Source of the DNA: an uncultured Ruminococcus sp.
Lineage (GTDB): Bacteria; Bacillota; Clostridia; Oscillospirales; Ruminococcaceae
Assembly: GCA_910577575.1 (NCBI GenBank)
Contig: CAJTOG010000001.1
Coordinates: forward strand, 124,001 to 188,000
Direction: 5' to 3'
Length of the DNA: 64,000 nt
A program made the position numbers and the translations under genes. Below are positions 31,864 to 41,633 of the stretch, piece after piece (the stretch's first letter is position 1; the number at the start of each line of letters is the position of its first letter). Below the pieces are notes generated by a model. The model was given only the letters and a program-made list of their open reading frames with translations, made no database searches and was not told the origin of the DNA.

Positions 31864-33714
31864 ATGGGAAAGGTTATTGGTATTGATTTAGGTACAACAA
31901 ACTCATGTGTAGCAGTTATGGAGGGCGGTAACGCAGTAGTTATCCCTAACAATGAAGGTGCAAGAACTACTCCTTCTGTTGTTGCATTTACAACCAATGG
32001 CGAACGTCTTGTCGGTCAGGTGGCTAAAAGACAGGCTATAACAAACCATGACAGAACAGTTTCATCTATCAAGAGACATATGGGAACAAGCTATAAAGTT
32101 GCCATTGATGATAAAAATTATACTCCTCAGGAAATTTCAGCAATGGTTCTCCAGAAGCTCAAGGCTGATGCAGAAGCTTATCTCGGCGAATCTGTTACAG
32201 AAGCAGTTATTACTGTTCCGGCTTATTTCACAGACTCACAGAGACAGGCTACTAAGGATGCCGGTCAGATTGCAGGACTCAATGTAAAGCGTATCATCAA
32301 TGAGCCTACAGCAGCAGCAATTTCCTATGGTATAGACAAGGAAGAAGAGCAGACTGTCATGGTCTATGACCTTGGAGGCGGTACTTTCGACGTTTCTATT
32401 ATTGAAATGGGTGAAGATGTTCAGCAGGTTCTTGCAACAGCAGGAAACAACCGTCTTGGCGGTGATGACTTTGACCAGCGTATTATCAACTGGATGGTTG
32501 ATGAGTTCAAGAAATCGGATGGCATTGACCTTTCACAGGACAAAATGGCTGCCCAGAGACTTAAAGATGCTGCTGAAAAATCAAAGATTGAGCTTTCATC
32601 AACAACAACTTCAAATATCAATATTCCTTTCATCACTGTTGATGCTACAGGTACTCCGAAGCATCTTGACCTTACTCTTACACGTGCAAAGTTCAATGAA
32701 ATCACTGCTGACCTTGTTGAAGCTACAATGGGACCTGTACGTCAGGCTCTCAGCGACAGCGGACTTTCTGCATCAGAATTAAGCAAGGTTCTCATGGTTG
32801 GCGGCTCATCAAGAATACCGGCTGTTCAGGAAGCGGTTAAGAATTATATCGGTAAGGAACCATTCAAGGGAATCAATCCTGACGAATGTGTGGCACTTGG
32901 TGCAGCATATCAGGGCGGTGTGCTTGGCGGAGAGGTTAAGAACGGACTTCTTCTCCTTGATGTTACTCCTCTTTCACTTGGTATTGAGACAGCAGGCGGA
33001 GTATGCACAAAAATGATTGAAAGAAATACAACAATTCCTACAAAGAAATCTCAGATTTTCTCAACATACGCAGATAATCAGCCAGCAGTTGACATAAATG
33101 TCCTTCAGGGTGAGCGTGAGTTTGCAAAAGACAATAAACAGCTCGGAACATTCCGCCTTGACGGTATCGCACCTGCTCCCCGTGGAATCCCACAGATTGA
33201 AGTAACATTTGATATTGACCAGAACGGTATTGTACACGTTTCCGCTAAGGATTTGGGTACGGGTAAGGAACAGAATATTACTATTACTTCTTCAACAAAT
33301 ATGTCCAAGGATGACATTGAACGTGCTGTAAAGGAAGCTGAACAGTATGCAGCTGACGATAAAAAACGCCGTGAAGAAGTTGATACAAAGAACGAAGCTG
33401 AAAATCTTGTATTCCAGTGTGAAAAAGCACTTGCTGATTTTGGTGATAAGGTTTCAGAAGATGAAAAGTCTGCTGTAACTCAGAAATGTACAGCTCTTAA
33501 GTCTGCAATCGAGGCTAATAATGTCAGTGAGATAAAGACAATGAAGGAAGATTTACAGAAAGCTTTCTATGACCTTTCCGCAAAGGTTTATCAGCAGGCT
33601 AATCCGAATGGTGCACAGGGTGTTGACCCGTCACAGTTCACAGGAAATATGGGCGGTGAAACTAATACAGGCAATGACGACGGTGTTGTTGATGCTGATT
33701 TCACCGAAGTTTGA
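31864..33714 (+). CDS. dnaK: Chaperone DnaK (Hsp70)
   Basis: 616 residues. [18 protein letters not shown] opens the ATPase domain; [11 protein letters not shown] and [10 protein letters not shown] are present; the substrate-binding domain and a short C-terminal lid ending DADFTEV follow. TAGGAGG lies 8 bases upstream of the ATG. Heat-induced with the operon. Confidence 0.98.
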   Translation: MGKVIGIDLGTTNSCVAVMEGGNAVVIPNNEGARTTPSVVAFTTNGERLVGQVAKRQAITNHDRTVSSIKRHMGTSYKVAIDDKNYTPQEISAMVLQKLKADAEAYLGESVTEAVITVPAYFTDSQRQATKDAGQIAGLNVKRIINEPTAAAISYGIDKEEEQTVMVYDLGGGTFDVSIIEMGEDVQQVLATAGNNRLGGDDFDQRIINWMVDEFKKSDGIDLSQDKMAAQRLKDAAEKSKIELSSTTTSNINIPFITVDATGTPKHLDLTLTRAKFNEITADLVEATMGPVRQALSDSGLSASELSKVLMVGGSSRIPAVQEAVKNYIGKEPFKGINPDECVALGAAYQGGVLGGEVKNGLLLLDVTPLSLGIETAGGVCTKMIERNTTIPTKKSQIFSTYADNQPAVDINVLQGEREFAKDNKQLGTFRLDGIAPAPRGIPQIEVTFDIDQNGIVHVSAKDLGTGKEQNITITSSTNMSKDDIERAVKEAEQYAADDKKRREEVDTKNEAENLVFQCEKALADFGDKVSEDEKSAVTQKCTALKSAIEANNVSEIKTMKEDLQKAFYDLSAKVYQQANPNGAQGVDPSQFTGNMGGETNTGNDDGVVDADFTEV

Positions 33715-33739
33715 TGAATCAATTAAATATTTTATCATT

Positions 33740-33760
33740 AGGGCGGATTTACTTCGCCCT
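33740..33760 (+). other. Hairpin in the dnaK-dnaJ gap
   Basis: AGGGCG / CGCCCT with an 9-base loop and only a short T stretch after it. It could lower dnaJ expression or protect the upstream mRNA end; it is not a clear terminator. Confidence 0.45.
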
Positions 33761-33833
33761 TATTGATGTATAATCTGATAATTTTTAGCTTATGCAGGGT
33801 GAATCGCACCCCCACACAGATTGGAGAGTATAT

Positions 33834-34997
33834 ATGGCTGATAAAAGAGATTATTATGAAGTACTTGGCATTCAGAAAGGTGCTTCAGAGGACGAAATAA
33901 AAAAAGCTTTCAGAAAGAAGGCAAGAGAAAATCACCCCGATTTGCATCCTGATGACCCATCTTATGTTGAAAAATTTCAGGAAATAAATGAAGCAAACGA
34001 GGTTCTTTCTGACCCTGATAAACGTAAAAGATATGACCAGTTCGGTCATGCAGGCGTTGACCCTAACTACGGAGCAGGCGGAGGAGCCGGAGGTTTCGGC
34101 GGTATGGGAGGCATGGGAGATATAGGTGATATACTTGAAAGTGTGTTCGGTGGATTTGGCGGATTCAGCGGATTTTCAGGAGGTTCACGTTCAAACGTAA
34201 ATGCACCCAGACAGGGAGCTGATATTCATGAATCTGTCAATATAAGTTTTATGGATGCCTGCAACGGTAAAACTCAGGAAGTAAAAATTTATTGTATGAC
34301 AGTTTGTGAAGCCTGTCACGGAAGCGGTGCTGAAGCAGGTACATCATCAGAGGTATGTCCGGATTGTCAGGGCAGGGGAAGTGTAAAGGTAGCACAGCGT
34401 ACACCGTTCGGTGCTATATCTTCAGCAAAAACATGTTCACGCTGCGGAGGCAAGGGTAAGATTATAAATAATCCATGTACGAAATGCCGTGGAATTGGAA
34501 GAACAAAAGTTCAGAAAAATATTTCAGTTGACATTCCGGCAGGTATTGACAACGGACAGACAATTCGCCTCAGCGGGCAGGGCGACTGTGGTATAAACGG
34601 TGGTCCTTCTGGAGATTTGATGATTAATATTTCAGTAAAGAATCATCCCGTTTTCACCCGTAAGGGATATGACATTCATTGTGATATTCCTGTTACTTAT
34701 ATGGAAGCTGTTCTTGGTGCAGAAATTACAGTCCCGACTATTGACGGCGATGTAAAATATAATATAAGCGAGGGAACTCAGACCGGTACTGTGTTCAGGC
34801 TTAAAAATAAAGGCGTAAAGAAACTTAATCGTCCGGACAGAGGAGACCAGTATGTAAAAGTTTATGTTGAAGTTCCAAAGAATCTTACAAAAAAACAGAA
34901 AGACCTGCTCAGAGAATTTGAAGTATCACTTACTGATAAAAATTATGCCAAACGACAGACTTTCTTTGAAAAACTTAAAAACAGATTTGATTTCTGA
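33834..34997 (+). CDS. dnaJ: Chaperone DnaJ (type I Hsp40)
   Basis: 387 residues. The J domain has the HPD motif (ENHPDLHPDD), followed by a Gly/Phe-rich linker, four CxxCxGxG zinc motifs (CEACHGSG, CPDCQGRG, CSRCGGKG, CTKCRGIG) and the C-terminal beta domains. The start is the ATG after TTGGAGAG; an earlier in-frame start would lie in the hairpin region. Stimulates DnaK ATPase. Confidence 0.97.
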   Translation: MADKRDYYEVLGIQKGASEDEIKKAFRKKARENHPDLHPDDPSYVEKFQEINEANEVLSDPDKRKRYDQFGHAGVDPNYGAGGGAGGFGGMGGMGDIGDILESVFGGFGGFSGFSGGSRSNVNAPRQGADIHESVNISFMDACNGKTQEVKIYCMTVCEACHGSGAEAGTSSEVCPDCQGRGSVKVAQRTPFGAISSAKTCSRCGGKGKIINNPCTKCRGIGRTKVQKNISVDIPAGIDNGQTIRLSGQGDCGINGGPSGDLMINISVKNHPVFTRKGYDIHCDIPVTYMEAVLGAEITVPTIDGDVKYNISEGTQTGTVFRLKNKGVKKLNRPDRGDQYVKVYVEVPKNLTKKQKDLLREFEVSLTDKNYAKRQTFFEKLKNRFDF

Positions 34998-35021
34998 AAT
35001 TTTTATCATATAAAAAATTTT

Positions 35022-35052
35022 TTCTGTCAGGTTTTCTGACAGAATTTTTTTG
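35022..35052 (+). terminator. Intrinsic terminator of the heat-shock operon
   Basis: 9-bp stem TTCTGTCAG / CTGACAGAA followed by TTTTTTTG. Confidence 0.9.
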
Positions 35053-35070
35053 TTTAGGCATATTTTTGCC

Positions 35071-35099
35071 TTGACTATAATAAAAATATGTGATACAAT
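35071..35099 (+). promoter_or_regulatory. Sigma-A promoter for glmM
   Basis: TTGACT, 17 bases, TACAAT, about 70 bases before the start codon. Confidence 0.8.
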
Positions 35100-35171
35100 T
35101 ATCATGGATAGAAAATGGCTTTTTTATCAAGCTGTTAAAAATATAAATTCATACGAGGAGAATAATTAATC

Positions 35172-36557
35172 ATGGGAAAATATTTTGGTACAGACGGTTT
35201 CAGAGGTACAGCAAACGAAAATCTTACAGCAGACCATGCTTATAAAGTCGGAAGATTTCTTGGCTGGTACTATGGTGAACTTAAAAGACATAACGGAGAT
35301 GATACTCCTGCACGTATTGTAATCGGCAAGGATACGAGACGCTCAAGCTATATGTTTGAATATTCACTTGTCGGCGGACTTACGGCTTCAGGAGCTGATG
35401 CTTATCTGCTTCACGTTACTACAACTCCCTCTGTTGCTTATATTGCAAGAGTGGATTCTTTTGACTGTGCTGTCATGATTTCCGCAAGTCATAATCCTTA
35501 TTATGACAACGGACTTAAGCTTATCAACGGAAAAGGCGAAAAAATGGAAGATGAAATTATAAATCTTGTTGAAGATTATCTTGACGGAAAACTAAATGTA
35601 TTCGGGCAGGACTGGGTAGAGCTTCCTTTTGCAAAAAACGAAAAAATAGGTCGTTCTGTTGATTATGTTTCAGGCAGAAACAGATATATCGGATATCTTA
35701 TTTCGCTTGGTGTTTATTCATTCAGAGGTATAAAAGTCGGTCTGGATTGTGCAAACGGTGCTTCATGGGCTATTGCAAAATCTGTATTTGATGCCCTCGG
35801 TGCAGAAACTCATGTTATAAATGCAAATCCTAACGGAGTGAATATCAATAAAGATGCAGGCTCGACACATATTGAGAATTTGCAGAAATATGTTGTTGAA
35901 AATGGGCTTGATGTAGGTTTTGCATATGACGGTGATGCTGACCGCTGTCTTTGTGTTGACGAAAACGGAAATGTTATTACCGGCGACCATATTCTGTATA
36001 TTTATGGCGTTTATATGAAAAACAGAGATAAGCTTGTAAATAATACGATTGTAGCGACTGTAATGTCCAATTTCGGATTTTTCAAGGCTCTTGACGATGT
36101 AGGAATAAATTATGCAAAAACAGCAGTAGGAGATAAGTATGTTTATGAATACATGAAGGAAAATGGCTGTAATATCGGTGGGGAACAGTCCGGACATATT
36201 ATCTTCTCAAAATATGCTTCAACAGGCGACGGAATACTTACAAGCCTGAAAATGATGCAGGCCATGATTGGAAGCAAAAAGAAACTCAGTGAACTTGCTG
36301 CACCGCTTAAAATTTATCCGCAGGTTCTTGTAAATGTAAGAGTAAAAGATAAGACATCTGCACAGACTGACCCTGATGTACAGGAAGCTGTTGCAAAGGC
36401 TTCTGAAGAACTTGGAACAACAGGCAGAATGCTTGTCCGTGAGAGCGGTACAGAACCGCTTATACGTGTTATGGCAGAAGCACACACGGAGGAAATATGC
36501 CATAAGCACGTTGAAAGTGTTGTTGATGTACTCAGAGCAAAGGGTCATACTGTATGA
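35172..36557 (+). CDS. glmM: Phosphoglucosamine mutase
   Basis: Converts glucosamine-6-P to glucosamine-1-P for UDP-GlcNAc and peptidoglycan. 461 residues. N-terminal YFGTDGFRGTANENLT, active-site phosphoserine loop MISASHNPYYDNG, metal loop YDGDADRCL, and substrate loop RESGTEPLIRVM. GAGGAG upstream. Its stop overlaps the ATG of a small lipoprotein gene (ATGA). Confidence 0.93.
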   Translation: MGKYFGTDGFRGTANENLTADHAYKVGRFLGWYYGELKRHNGDDTPARIVIGKDTRRSSYMFEYSLVGGLTASGADAYLLHVTTTPSVAYIARVDSFDCAVMISASHNPYYDNGLKLINGKGEKMEDEIINLVEDYLDGKLNVFGQDWVELPFAKNEKIGRSVDYVSGRNRYIGYLISLGVYSFRGIKVGLDCANGASWAIAKSVFDALGAETHVINANPNGVNINKDAGSTHIENLQKYVVENGLDVGFAYDGDADRCLCVDENGNVITGDHILYIYGVYMKNRDKLVNNTIVATVMSNFGFFKALDDVGINYAKTAVGDKYVYEYMKENGCNIGGEQSGHIIFSKYASTGDGILTSLKMMQAMIGSKKKLSELAAPLKIYPQVLVNVRVKDKTSAQTDPDVQEAVAKASEELGTTGRMLVRESGTEPLIRVMAEAHTEEICHKHVESVVDVLRAKGHTV

Positions 36558-36646
36558 AAAAATCAAAGAAAATACTTCTGGGTTCGGTAATCTTTTCAGT
36601 TGCTCTGACTTCTTTTGGATGTGTTTATGGTCCTCCGCCGGATTAA
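36554..36646 (+). CDS. Tiny lipoprotein with VYGPPPD end
   Basis: 30 residues: a basic start and hydrophobic core with a lipobox-like SFGC, then VYGPPPD and a TAA. After the stop the frame continues DTFESVSV before another stop, so this may be the truncated front part of a once longer gene. It is coupled to glmM by an ATGA overlap. A second copy lies 80 bases downstream. I do not recognise a function; the YGPP motif is shared by both. Confidence 0.5.
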   Translation: MKKSKKILLGSVIFSVALTSFGCVYGPPPD

Positions 36647-36725
36647 GATACATTTGAATCCGTATCGGTATGAACTGGCAGAACAGATTACAGATACAAA
36701 AGAATCGTAGCCATTAGGTAATTCT

Positions 36726-37049
36726 ATGAAAAAATCCGGAAAAACACTTCTTACCGCAGCACTTCTTACAACTGCTGTCAATATGGTTTCATGTGATTCA
36801 GATTATCAGAATGTATATTGACCACCTCCTGACATTAAAAGTGAAATGTCGGAAAGTTCGTCATATGACCCATATGACGAACCACTTCAGCCTGAATATG
36901 GAGTATATGAGTATTATAAAGATGTAAATCAAACGACGGAAGAAATAACAACTGCTGAAATCAGAAAATATAATCCGGAAGATGAAGAACCGGCAGTTGT
37001 TTATGGACCTCCTTCCTGTTTTGGAATAAAGGGAAAAATTTTTTATTGA
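36726..37049 (+). pseudogene. VYGPP lipoprotein gene interrupted by in-frame TGA
   Basis: Begins MKKSGKTLLTAALLTTAV with lipobox-like MVSC, continues to NVY, then TGA at 36819-36821. The same frame resumes PPPDIKSEMSESSSYDPYDE and runs to VVYGPPSCFGIKGKIFY and a stop. Where TGA stands, the sister gene has a glycine codon (VYGPPPD), so a single G-to-T change in GGA explains the stop. TGA is a normal stop elsewhere in the window (citrate synthase, glmM), so recoding is unlikely. The downstream part is acidic, Tyr- and Pro-rich and disordered-looking. Confidence 0.7.
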
Positions 37050-37136
37050 TTATTTGTTATTTTTTGCAAAATATTTCTCATGTAATTGTATTCATTTGTT
37101 TATTTGTTGGAAAATATAAGAAAATCGCTATAATTA

Positions 37137-37165
37137 TTGACTTTTCAAAAATAAAATGTTATTAT
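37137..37165 (+). promoter_or_regulatory. Sigma-A promoter for the Wzz-like gene
   Basis: TTGACT, 17 bases, TATTAT. Confidence 0.75.
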
Positions 37166-37225
37166 TGTTAAGTAGCAGATTATTAAATCTGTTAAAATAT
37201 CGAATTTACACAACAGGAGGCAATA

Positions 37226-38770
37226 ATGACAAAAAAAGATGACCGTAATCTTAGTATTACGATAAAAAATCAGACGGAAGAAAAAGATTTTATCGTTTCT
37301 TTTTCTACATTTCTTAAAAAATTAAGAAAATATTTGCTGTTATGGATTATTACAGCTGTTGTTTTCTGTGCATTATCATTTGGTTATGCGGCAGTGACAA
37401 CAAGTACAAACAAGGTAGCACTTACAGCTCTTATAGGATTTTCCTATACAGGAATTGAAAAAGGTCTTGACCCAAAAGGCAGGGATTACGATGTAAACAC
37501 AATCAAAAGCCCTGCTTATATAGAAGCAGCATTGACAGAGCTTGGAATAGATGTAAGCAAGCTGGAAAGCATAAGAGAGGGAATCATATTCAGCGGTGTA
37601 CTTCCTAAAGATACTGTTCAGAGACTTACAGTTTTTTCTGATGTTCTCAAAAATAACGGAAGTGTTTCAGCAGCTGAAAAAGTACTTGAAACAACTTATT
37701 TTCCTACGCAGTTTAGAGTGACTTTTAATTATAGTGGTACTGGTCTTTCGGACATTGAGGCTGTAGAGGTTTTCAATACACTTCTGGAAAATTACAAGAA
37801 CTCTTTCTATGAAACATACGGATATAACAGTTCTCTCGGAAATGCCCTGACTGTTATAGATTACAATGACTATGACTATGCTGAAACAATTGATGTTTTC
37901 AATAACAGTCTTGCAACACTCAGCAGTTATGTAAAGCAGTTATCAAACGAGGATAAAACACGTTTCCGTTCATCTGTTACAGGTTATACATTCGGGGACC
38001 TTTATGAGTCTATAGATAATGTAAAAACGATAGACCTTGATAAATTGTCTTCTTATATATCCGTAAATAATATTACAAAGGATAAGGAAGAAGCACTTGC
38101 TTACTGTGAATACAGAATAAAGGAACTTAACCGCAGAAAATTACAGTATGAGGAAGAAATTAAATTCTATAACGAATCTATTTCAAAATATGAAAAAGAC
38201 CAGATAGTTATAATGGGTACGGTCGGTGATGAAAATACTCAGACATCAATTTCCTCTGAACAGTATGATACAATGTTTGCAGAAATGAATGAAACTGCTT
38301 CATCTCTTGCACAGGTAAAGCAAAACATCAATTACTACAAGGAACGTCAGGAAGCTTTGAAGAGCAATAAAATCGGTTCTGTTGATAAAATCGAGAAAGT
38401 TGAAGCCGACCTTTCAAAGCTGAATGATAAAGTCAATAACTTTATTAATCTTGTAAGTGAAACATCAGAGGATTATTATAAAAATGTAACATTCAAAAAT
38501 GCTTACAATGTTCTTGCACCTGCAACATATTCTTCGTCTGACAGAGTATCACATATTGTTGAAAATGCTAAGAGTATACTTATTGTACTTGAGTCTCTGG
38601 CCGTTTTGCTTTATCTTGCTGTGGCATTTATTGAAGCGTTTATTACAGATAATCGTAACAGAAAATCTGCAAGGCTTGCAACAGAACTTGCCAGATATGA
38701 TAAAATTTATGAGGCAGAAGAAAAAGATAATTCTGAATTAGATAATGAGGACAACGGAAAGAAAAAATAA
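37226..38770 (+). CDS. Wzz/chain-length-determinant-like membrane protein
   Basis: 514 residues. A cytoplasmic N terminus, membrane helix near residues 37-58, long extracytoplasmic region with coiled coil (about 290-420), and a second membrane helix near 455-475 with a short charged tail. This is the topology of Wzz/BYR-type polysaccharide co-polymerases. The N-terminal Wzz motif is weak, and no glycan-export or tyrosine-kinase gene is adjacent, so the role is tentative. ACAGGAGG lies 6 bases upstream. Confidence 0.65.
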   Translation: MTKKDDRNLSITIKNQTEEKDFIVSFSTFLKKLRKYLLLWIITAVVFCALSFGYAAVTTSTNKVALTALIGFSYTGIEKGLDPKGRDYDVNTIKSPAYIEAALTELGIDVSKLESIREGIIFSGVLPKDTVQRLTVFSDVLKNNGSVSAAEKVLETTYFPTQFRVTFNYSGTGLSDIEAVEVFNTLLENYKNSFYETYGYNSSLGNALTVIDYNDYDYAETIDVFNNSLATLSSYVKQLSNEDKTRFRSSVTGYTFGDLYESIDNVKTIDLDKLSSYISVNNITKDKEEALAYCEYRIKELNRRKLQYEEEIKFYNESISKYEKDQIVIMGTVGDENTQTSISSEQYDTMFAEMNETASSLAQVKQNINYYKERQEALKSNKIGSVDKIEKVEADLSKLNDKVNNFINLVSETSEDYYKNVTFKNAYNVLAPATYSSSDRVSHIVENAKSILIVLESLAVLLYLAVAFIEAFITDNRNRKSARLATELARYDKIYEAEEKDNSELDNEDNGKKK

Positions 38771-38783
38771 ATGATATAAATCA

Positions 38784-38818
38784 GAAAGGCATCTTGTTTT
38801 GATGCCTTTCATTTTTTA
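38784..38818. terminator. Bidirectional terminator between the Wzz-like gene and spoVAE
   Basis: 10-bp stem GAAAGGCATC / GATGCCTTTC, A/T runs on both sides, convergent genes. Confidence 0.9.
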
Positions 38819-39181
38819 TTATGCCTTGTCTTTTTGTTTGAATACAAGAGAAGCTGCAAGTCCAGCGAGCAGTGCAGCTGTTATTCCGCCTGCTGATGCG
38901 GTCATACCGCCCGTGAAAATTCCGACAAAACCATCTTTATCGACGGCTTTTCTTACGCCTTCTGCGAGCAGATGACCGAAACCGGTAAGCGGAACACTTG
39001 CACCGGCTCCGGCAAAATCAGAAAGAGGTTTATATAATCCGATGGCAGAGAGAAAAACTCCTGCGACAACAAAGCCCGTCAGAATCCTTGCCGGAGTAAG
39101 TTTGGTATAATCAATTAACAGTTGTCCGACAGCACAGATAAGCCCGCCGACAAGAAATGCTTTTAAAATATCAATAGCCAT
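38819..39181 (-). CDS. spoVAE: Stage V sporulation protein AE
   Basis: A 120-residue membrane protein with four hydrophobic segments (KAFLVGGLICAVGQLLID, ILTGFVVAGVFLSAIG, MTASAGGITAALLAGLAASL). Part of the SpoVA channel that moves dipicolinic acid into the forespore and out at germination. It lies 2 bases after spoVAD. Confidence 0.92.
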   Translation of the reverse strand: MAIDILKAFLVGGLICAVGQLLIDYTKLTPARILTGFVVAGVFLSAIGLYKPLSDFAGAGASVPLTGFGHLLAEGVRKAVDKDGFVGIFTGGMTASAGGITAALLAGLAASLVFKQKDKA

Positions 39182-39183
39182 AA

Positions 39184-40188
39184 TTATCTCCCTATATGAA
39201 CAAGATGTGCAACAGCCGGAATACTTTCGCCTTGTTGGACTGACATAGTTGACATAAGTGCACCTGTTGCAATAAACAGCATATTCTTTATTTCATTTTT
39301 TTCAAGCATTGGCAAAAAATGTCCGCACAGTACGCTTGCACTGCATCCACAGCCAGAACCTCCGCAGTGAGTATCCTGAGTTTCATTATCAAAAATAAGC
39401 ATTCCGCAGTCTTTGTGTTTTTCAGAAATATCAATGCCCTGTTTTTGAAGAAGTTCTACAAGCAGGGTACTTCCTACCTTTCCTAAATCGCCTGTAACAA
39501 TAAAATCGTAATTTTCCGGAGAAGTTGCAGTAGCTTCAAGATAACGTTGGATAGTTGCAGCGGCTGCAGGAGCCATTGCACTTCCCATGTTTGTTATATC
39601 ATTTATGCCCATATCTGCTATTTTACCGATACAACCACCTATTATTGCAGATTCTCCGTTGCCTGACAGGATAACTGCTCCTGATGCAGTACAGGTCCAT
39701 TGCGATGTTGGTGTACGCTGTCCGCCGTATGAAAGCGGTGCACGGAACTGACGTTCAGCCGTTGAGAAATGGGAAGAGGTAACAGCACAGGAACGTTTTA
39801 CAGCTCCTGAATCCATAAGGATAGATGCAGTAAGAAGTCCTTCAGCCATTGTTGAGCAAGCACCATACATTCCAAGGAATGGAATTTCAAGTTCACGTAG
39901 TCCGTAAGATGAACCTGTACATTGATTAATCAAATCTCCTGCACAGATAACGTCGATATCTTCTTTAGTTAAGTTTTTTTTACGTACTGCTAGACTTACT
40001 GCTTCGAGCTGAAATTTACTTTCAGCTTGTTCCCATGTATTCTGTCCGAAATGACTATCATTAATTATTTCGTCAAAACATTCCGCAAGAGGTCCTTTTC
40101 CCTCTTTTTCACCGACAACAGCGGCATAGCTTTCAATCTTTACAGGAGTATCAAGCAAAAAGACTCCCTGAGATAAATATCTTGCCAA
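39184..40188 (-). CDS. spoVAD: Stage V sporulation protein AD
   Basis: 334 residues, a thiolase-fold protein that binds dipicolinic acid in the SpoVA complex. Matches B. subtilis SpoVAD landmarks: DIDVICAGDLINQ, GACSTMAEGLL, SSHFSTAERQFRAP, GSAMAPAAAATI, GGSGCGCSA. I start at TTG 40188 (LARYLSQGVFLLDTP) with GGAGGG 7 bases upstream, which matches the family length. Earlier in-frame codons span the SD. spoVAC is not next to it. A forespore (sigma-G) promoter is expected in 40202-40288 but is not clear to me. Confidence 0.93.
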   Translation of the reverse strand: MARYLSQGVFLLDTPVKIESYAAVVGEKEGKGPLAECFDEIINDSHFGQNTWEQAESKFQLEAVSLAVRKKNLTKEDIDVICAGDLINQCTGSSYGLRELEIPFLGMYGACSTMAEGLLTASILMDSGAVKRSCAVTSSHFSTAERQFRAPLSYGGQRTPTSQWTCTASGAVILSGNGESAIIGGCIGKIADMGINDITNMGSAMAPAAAATIQRYLEATATSPENYDFIVTGDLGKVGSTLLVELLQKQGIDISEKHKDCGMLIFDNETQDTHCGGSGCGCSASVLCGHFLPMLEKNEIKNMLFIATGALMSTMSVQQGESIPAVAHLVHIGR

Positions 40189-40288
40189 ATTCAATCCCTC
40201 CATTAAGTTCATTTGACAGTTAATATTATTTGATATAAATAAAAAATTATACACAAATAAATTTTTTATCCTTTTATTTATTTTGAAA

Positions 40289-40317
40289 TTGACAAAGGGT
40301 TTTAAGTATGTTATAAT
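40289..40317 (+). promoter_or_regulatory. Sigma-A promoter for the 149-aa hypothetical gene
   Basis: TTGACA, 17 bases, TATAAT. Confidence 0.9.
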
Positions 40318-40347
40318 TATATAAAATGACGAAAAAGGAAGTGTATT

Positions 40348-40797
40348 ATGTTAAATAATTTAAGCGATTTGGAAATGATTGTAAAAGTCTATGATAAAGC
40401 AGAGAATATTAATAAGGACGAATTGGACGGCAGAGCTGTTGAACTTGCTGTTGGAACAAAATTTGGTGATATGATAAGAAAAGAAGTGAAATGTTTTTTT
40501 GCTGTAACCGGTAAGGCGGCAACACTTGACAATAAACTGAGTTATCAGCTTCAAATTTCAAGAATAGAGGGAAATCATTATTTTCTTATGTTCTTGAACA
40601 AGGATATTGCCGTACAGTCAGGACTTGGTTATCTGGAATTACCGATTGAAGATGTTATGAAGCTTGTACGTGATACTCCTCAGATGAGGGGAATATTGCT
40701 TATAAAAGAAATCAGAGATTCTGAAGATATAGAAAAACACAATTTCTCAATGTTGATGATAACCAAGAATATGGCAGCCATAGCATTGGGAGCATAG
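40348..40797 (+). CDS. Hypothetical cytoplasmic protein, 149 aa
   Basis: I do not recognise this family. It is soluble, mixed alpha/beta, with no signal peptide or membrane segment, and ends LMITKNMAAIALGA. The AAAAAGGAAG SD and a near-consensus promoter indicate good expression. It stands alone, converging on an XRE regulator gene and divergent from spoVAD. The middle part (LSYQLQISRIEGNHYFLMFLN) could form a beta sheet. Confidence 0.75.
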   Translation: MLNNLSDLEMIVKVYDKAENINKDELDGRAVELAVGTKFGDMIRKEVKCFFAVTGKAATLDNKLSYQLQISRIEGNHYFLMFLNKDIAVQSGLGYLELPIEDVMKLVRDTPQMRGILLIKEIRDSEDIEKHNFSMLMITKNMAAIALGA

Positions 40798-40804
40798 CAA
40801 AAAG

Positions 40805-40823
40805 TCCCTGAATAAATCAGGGA
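40805..40823 (-). terminator. Terminator of the XRE regulator gene
   Basis: Stem TCCCTGA / TCAGGGA. On the minus strand it is followed by CTTTTTG; the plus-strand tail is poor. Confidence 0.65.
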
Positions 40824-40837
40824 AATAAAATCATTGT

Positions 40838-41551
40838 TTAATGATTGTTATGATATTTTTCACGTGTTCTTGCAATACTTTCTTCACTTCTTTTTATCAG
40901 ATTCAAAAGTGAAGATGAATACTGTGCATAATCTTTCTGGAGTGTAGCTGTTGTTATGTAGAGCGTATCAGGATTGTTTACACAGTCGTTTCCGTCAACC
41001 GGTATACCACTTGATGCTGCTTTTATATCAGCTTCGCTCATGGAAATAATGGCATTTGCACTGTCATTGGCAATAACTTTGGGTATTTTGAAAAGTTTCT
41101 GGTCATTATGAGGATTGGCATTGTATACAATCCTGAACAGCTTGTATACTGAAAGCATGAGATAAGAGGAAACCTCTTTGATAAGTGTTATACTTCCTGC
41201 CTTCTGTGCGAGGCTGAAAAGCAGGCTTATTGAGTTGTTTATGATACGTCTGTTGAAATTTATGATTTCAGGTGATGGCATTTTGAGATTATTATTGCCA
41301 TCATCATCCGGAATATCTTCGATAGTGATAACCTTGCCTTCAGGTTCGGGGGTACGTCCGAGCAGATAGTCACATGACACATTGTAGTAATCGGCAATTT
41401 TCACAAGAAAGTTAAGACCGCATTCACGTATGCCTTTTTCATAATGAGAAAGAAGTGCCTGAGAAATTCCAAGGTCGGCAGCAGCTTGTTTCTGACTGAT
41501 ATGACGTTCTTTTCTCTGGAGAGTTATAATACGTGCAAAGTCTGAGTTCAT
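40838..41551 (-). CDS. XRE-family helix-turn-helix regulator
   Basis: 237 residues. A classic HTH_3 domain at residues 8-62 (ERHISQKQAAADLGISQALLSHYEKGIRECGLNFLVKIADYYNVSCDYLLGR), then an acidic linker and a helical domain I do not recognise. GGAGG lies 9 bases before the ATG. An inverted repeat in its promoter region suggests autoregulation. The adjacent divergent gene is a histidine phosphatase. Confidence 0.88.
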   Translation of the reverse strand: MNSDFARIITLQRKERHISQKQAAADLGISQALLSHYEKGIRECGLNFLVKIADYYNVSCDYLLGRTPEPEGKVITIEDIPDDDGNNNLKMPSPEIINFNRRIINNSISLLFSLAQKAGSITLIKEVSSYLMLSVYKLFRIVYNANPHNDQKLFKIPKVIANDSANAIISMSEADIKAASSGIPVDGNDCVNNPDTLYITTATLQKDYAQYSSSLLNLIKRSEESIARTREKYHNNH

Positions 41552-41575
41552 GAATACATTCCTCCAATTTATATG

Positions 41576-41633
41576 TTACATATAGTATATTTATTATACA
41601 TTATTATTATAATACAAATTGTATAATATGTAA
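41576..41633. repeat. Inverted repeat in the XRE/phosphatase intergenic region
   Basis: TTACATATAGTATA at 41576-41589 and GTATAATATGTAA at 41621-41633 are near-reverse complements separated by 31 A/T-rich bases. It is a candidate operator for the XRE regulator. Confidence 0.45.

Noticed and set aside
36819..36821. TGA recoded as glycine
   Set aside because: TGA ends many intact genes here (for example citrate synthase and glmM), so a simple nonsense mutation is more likely.
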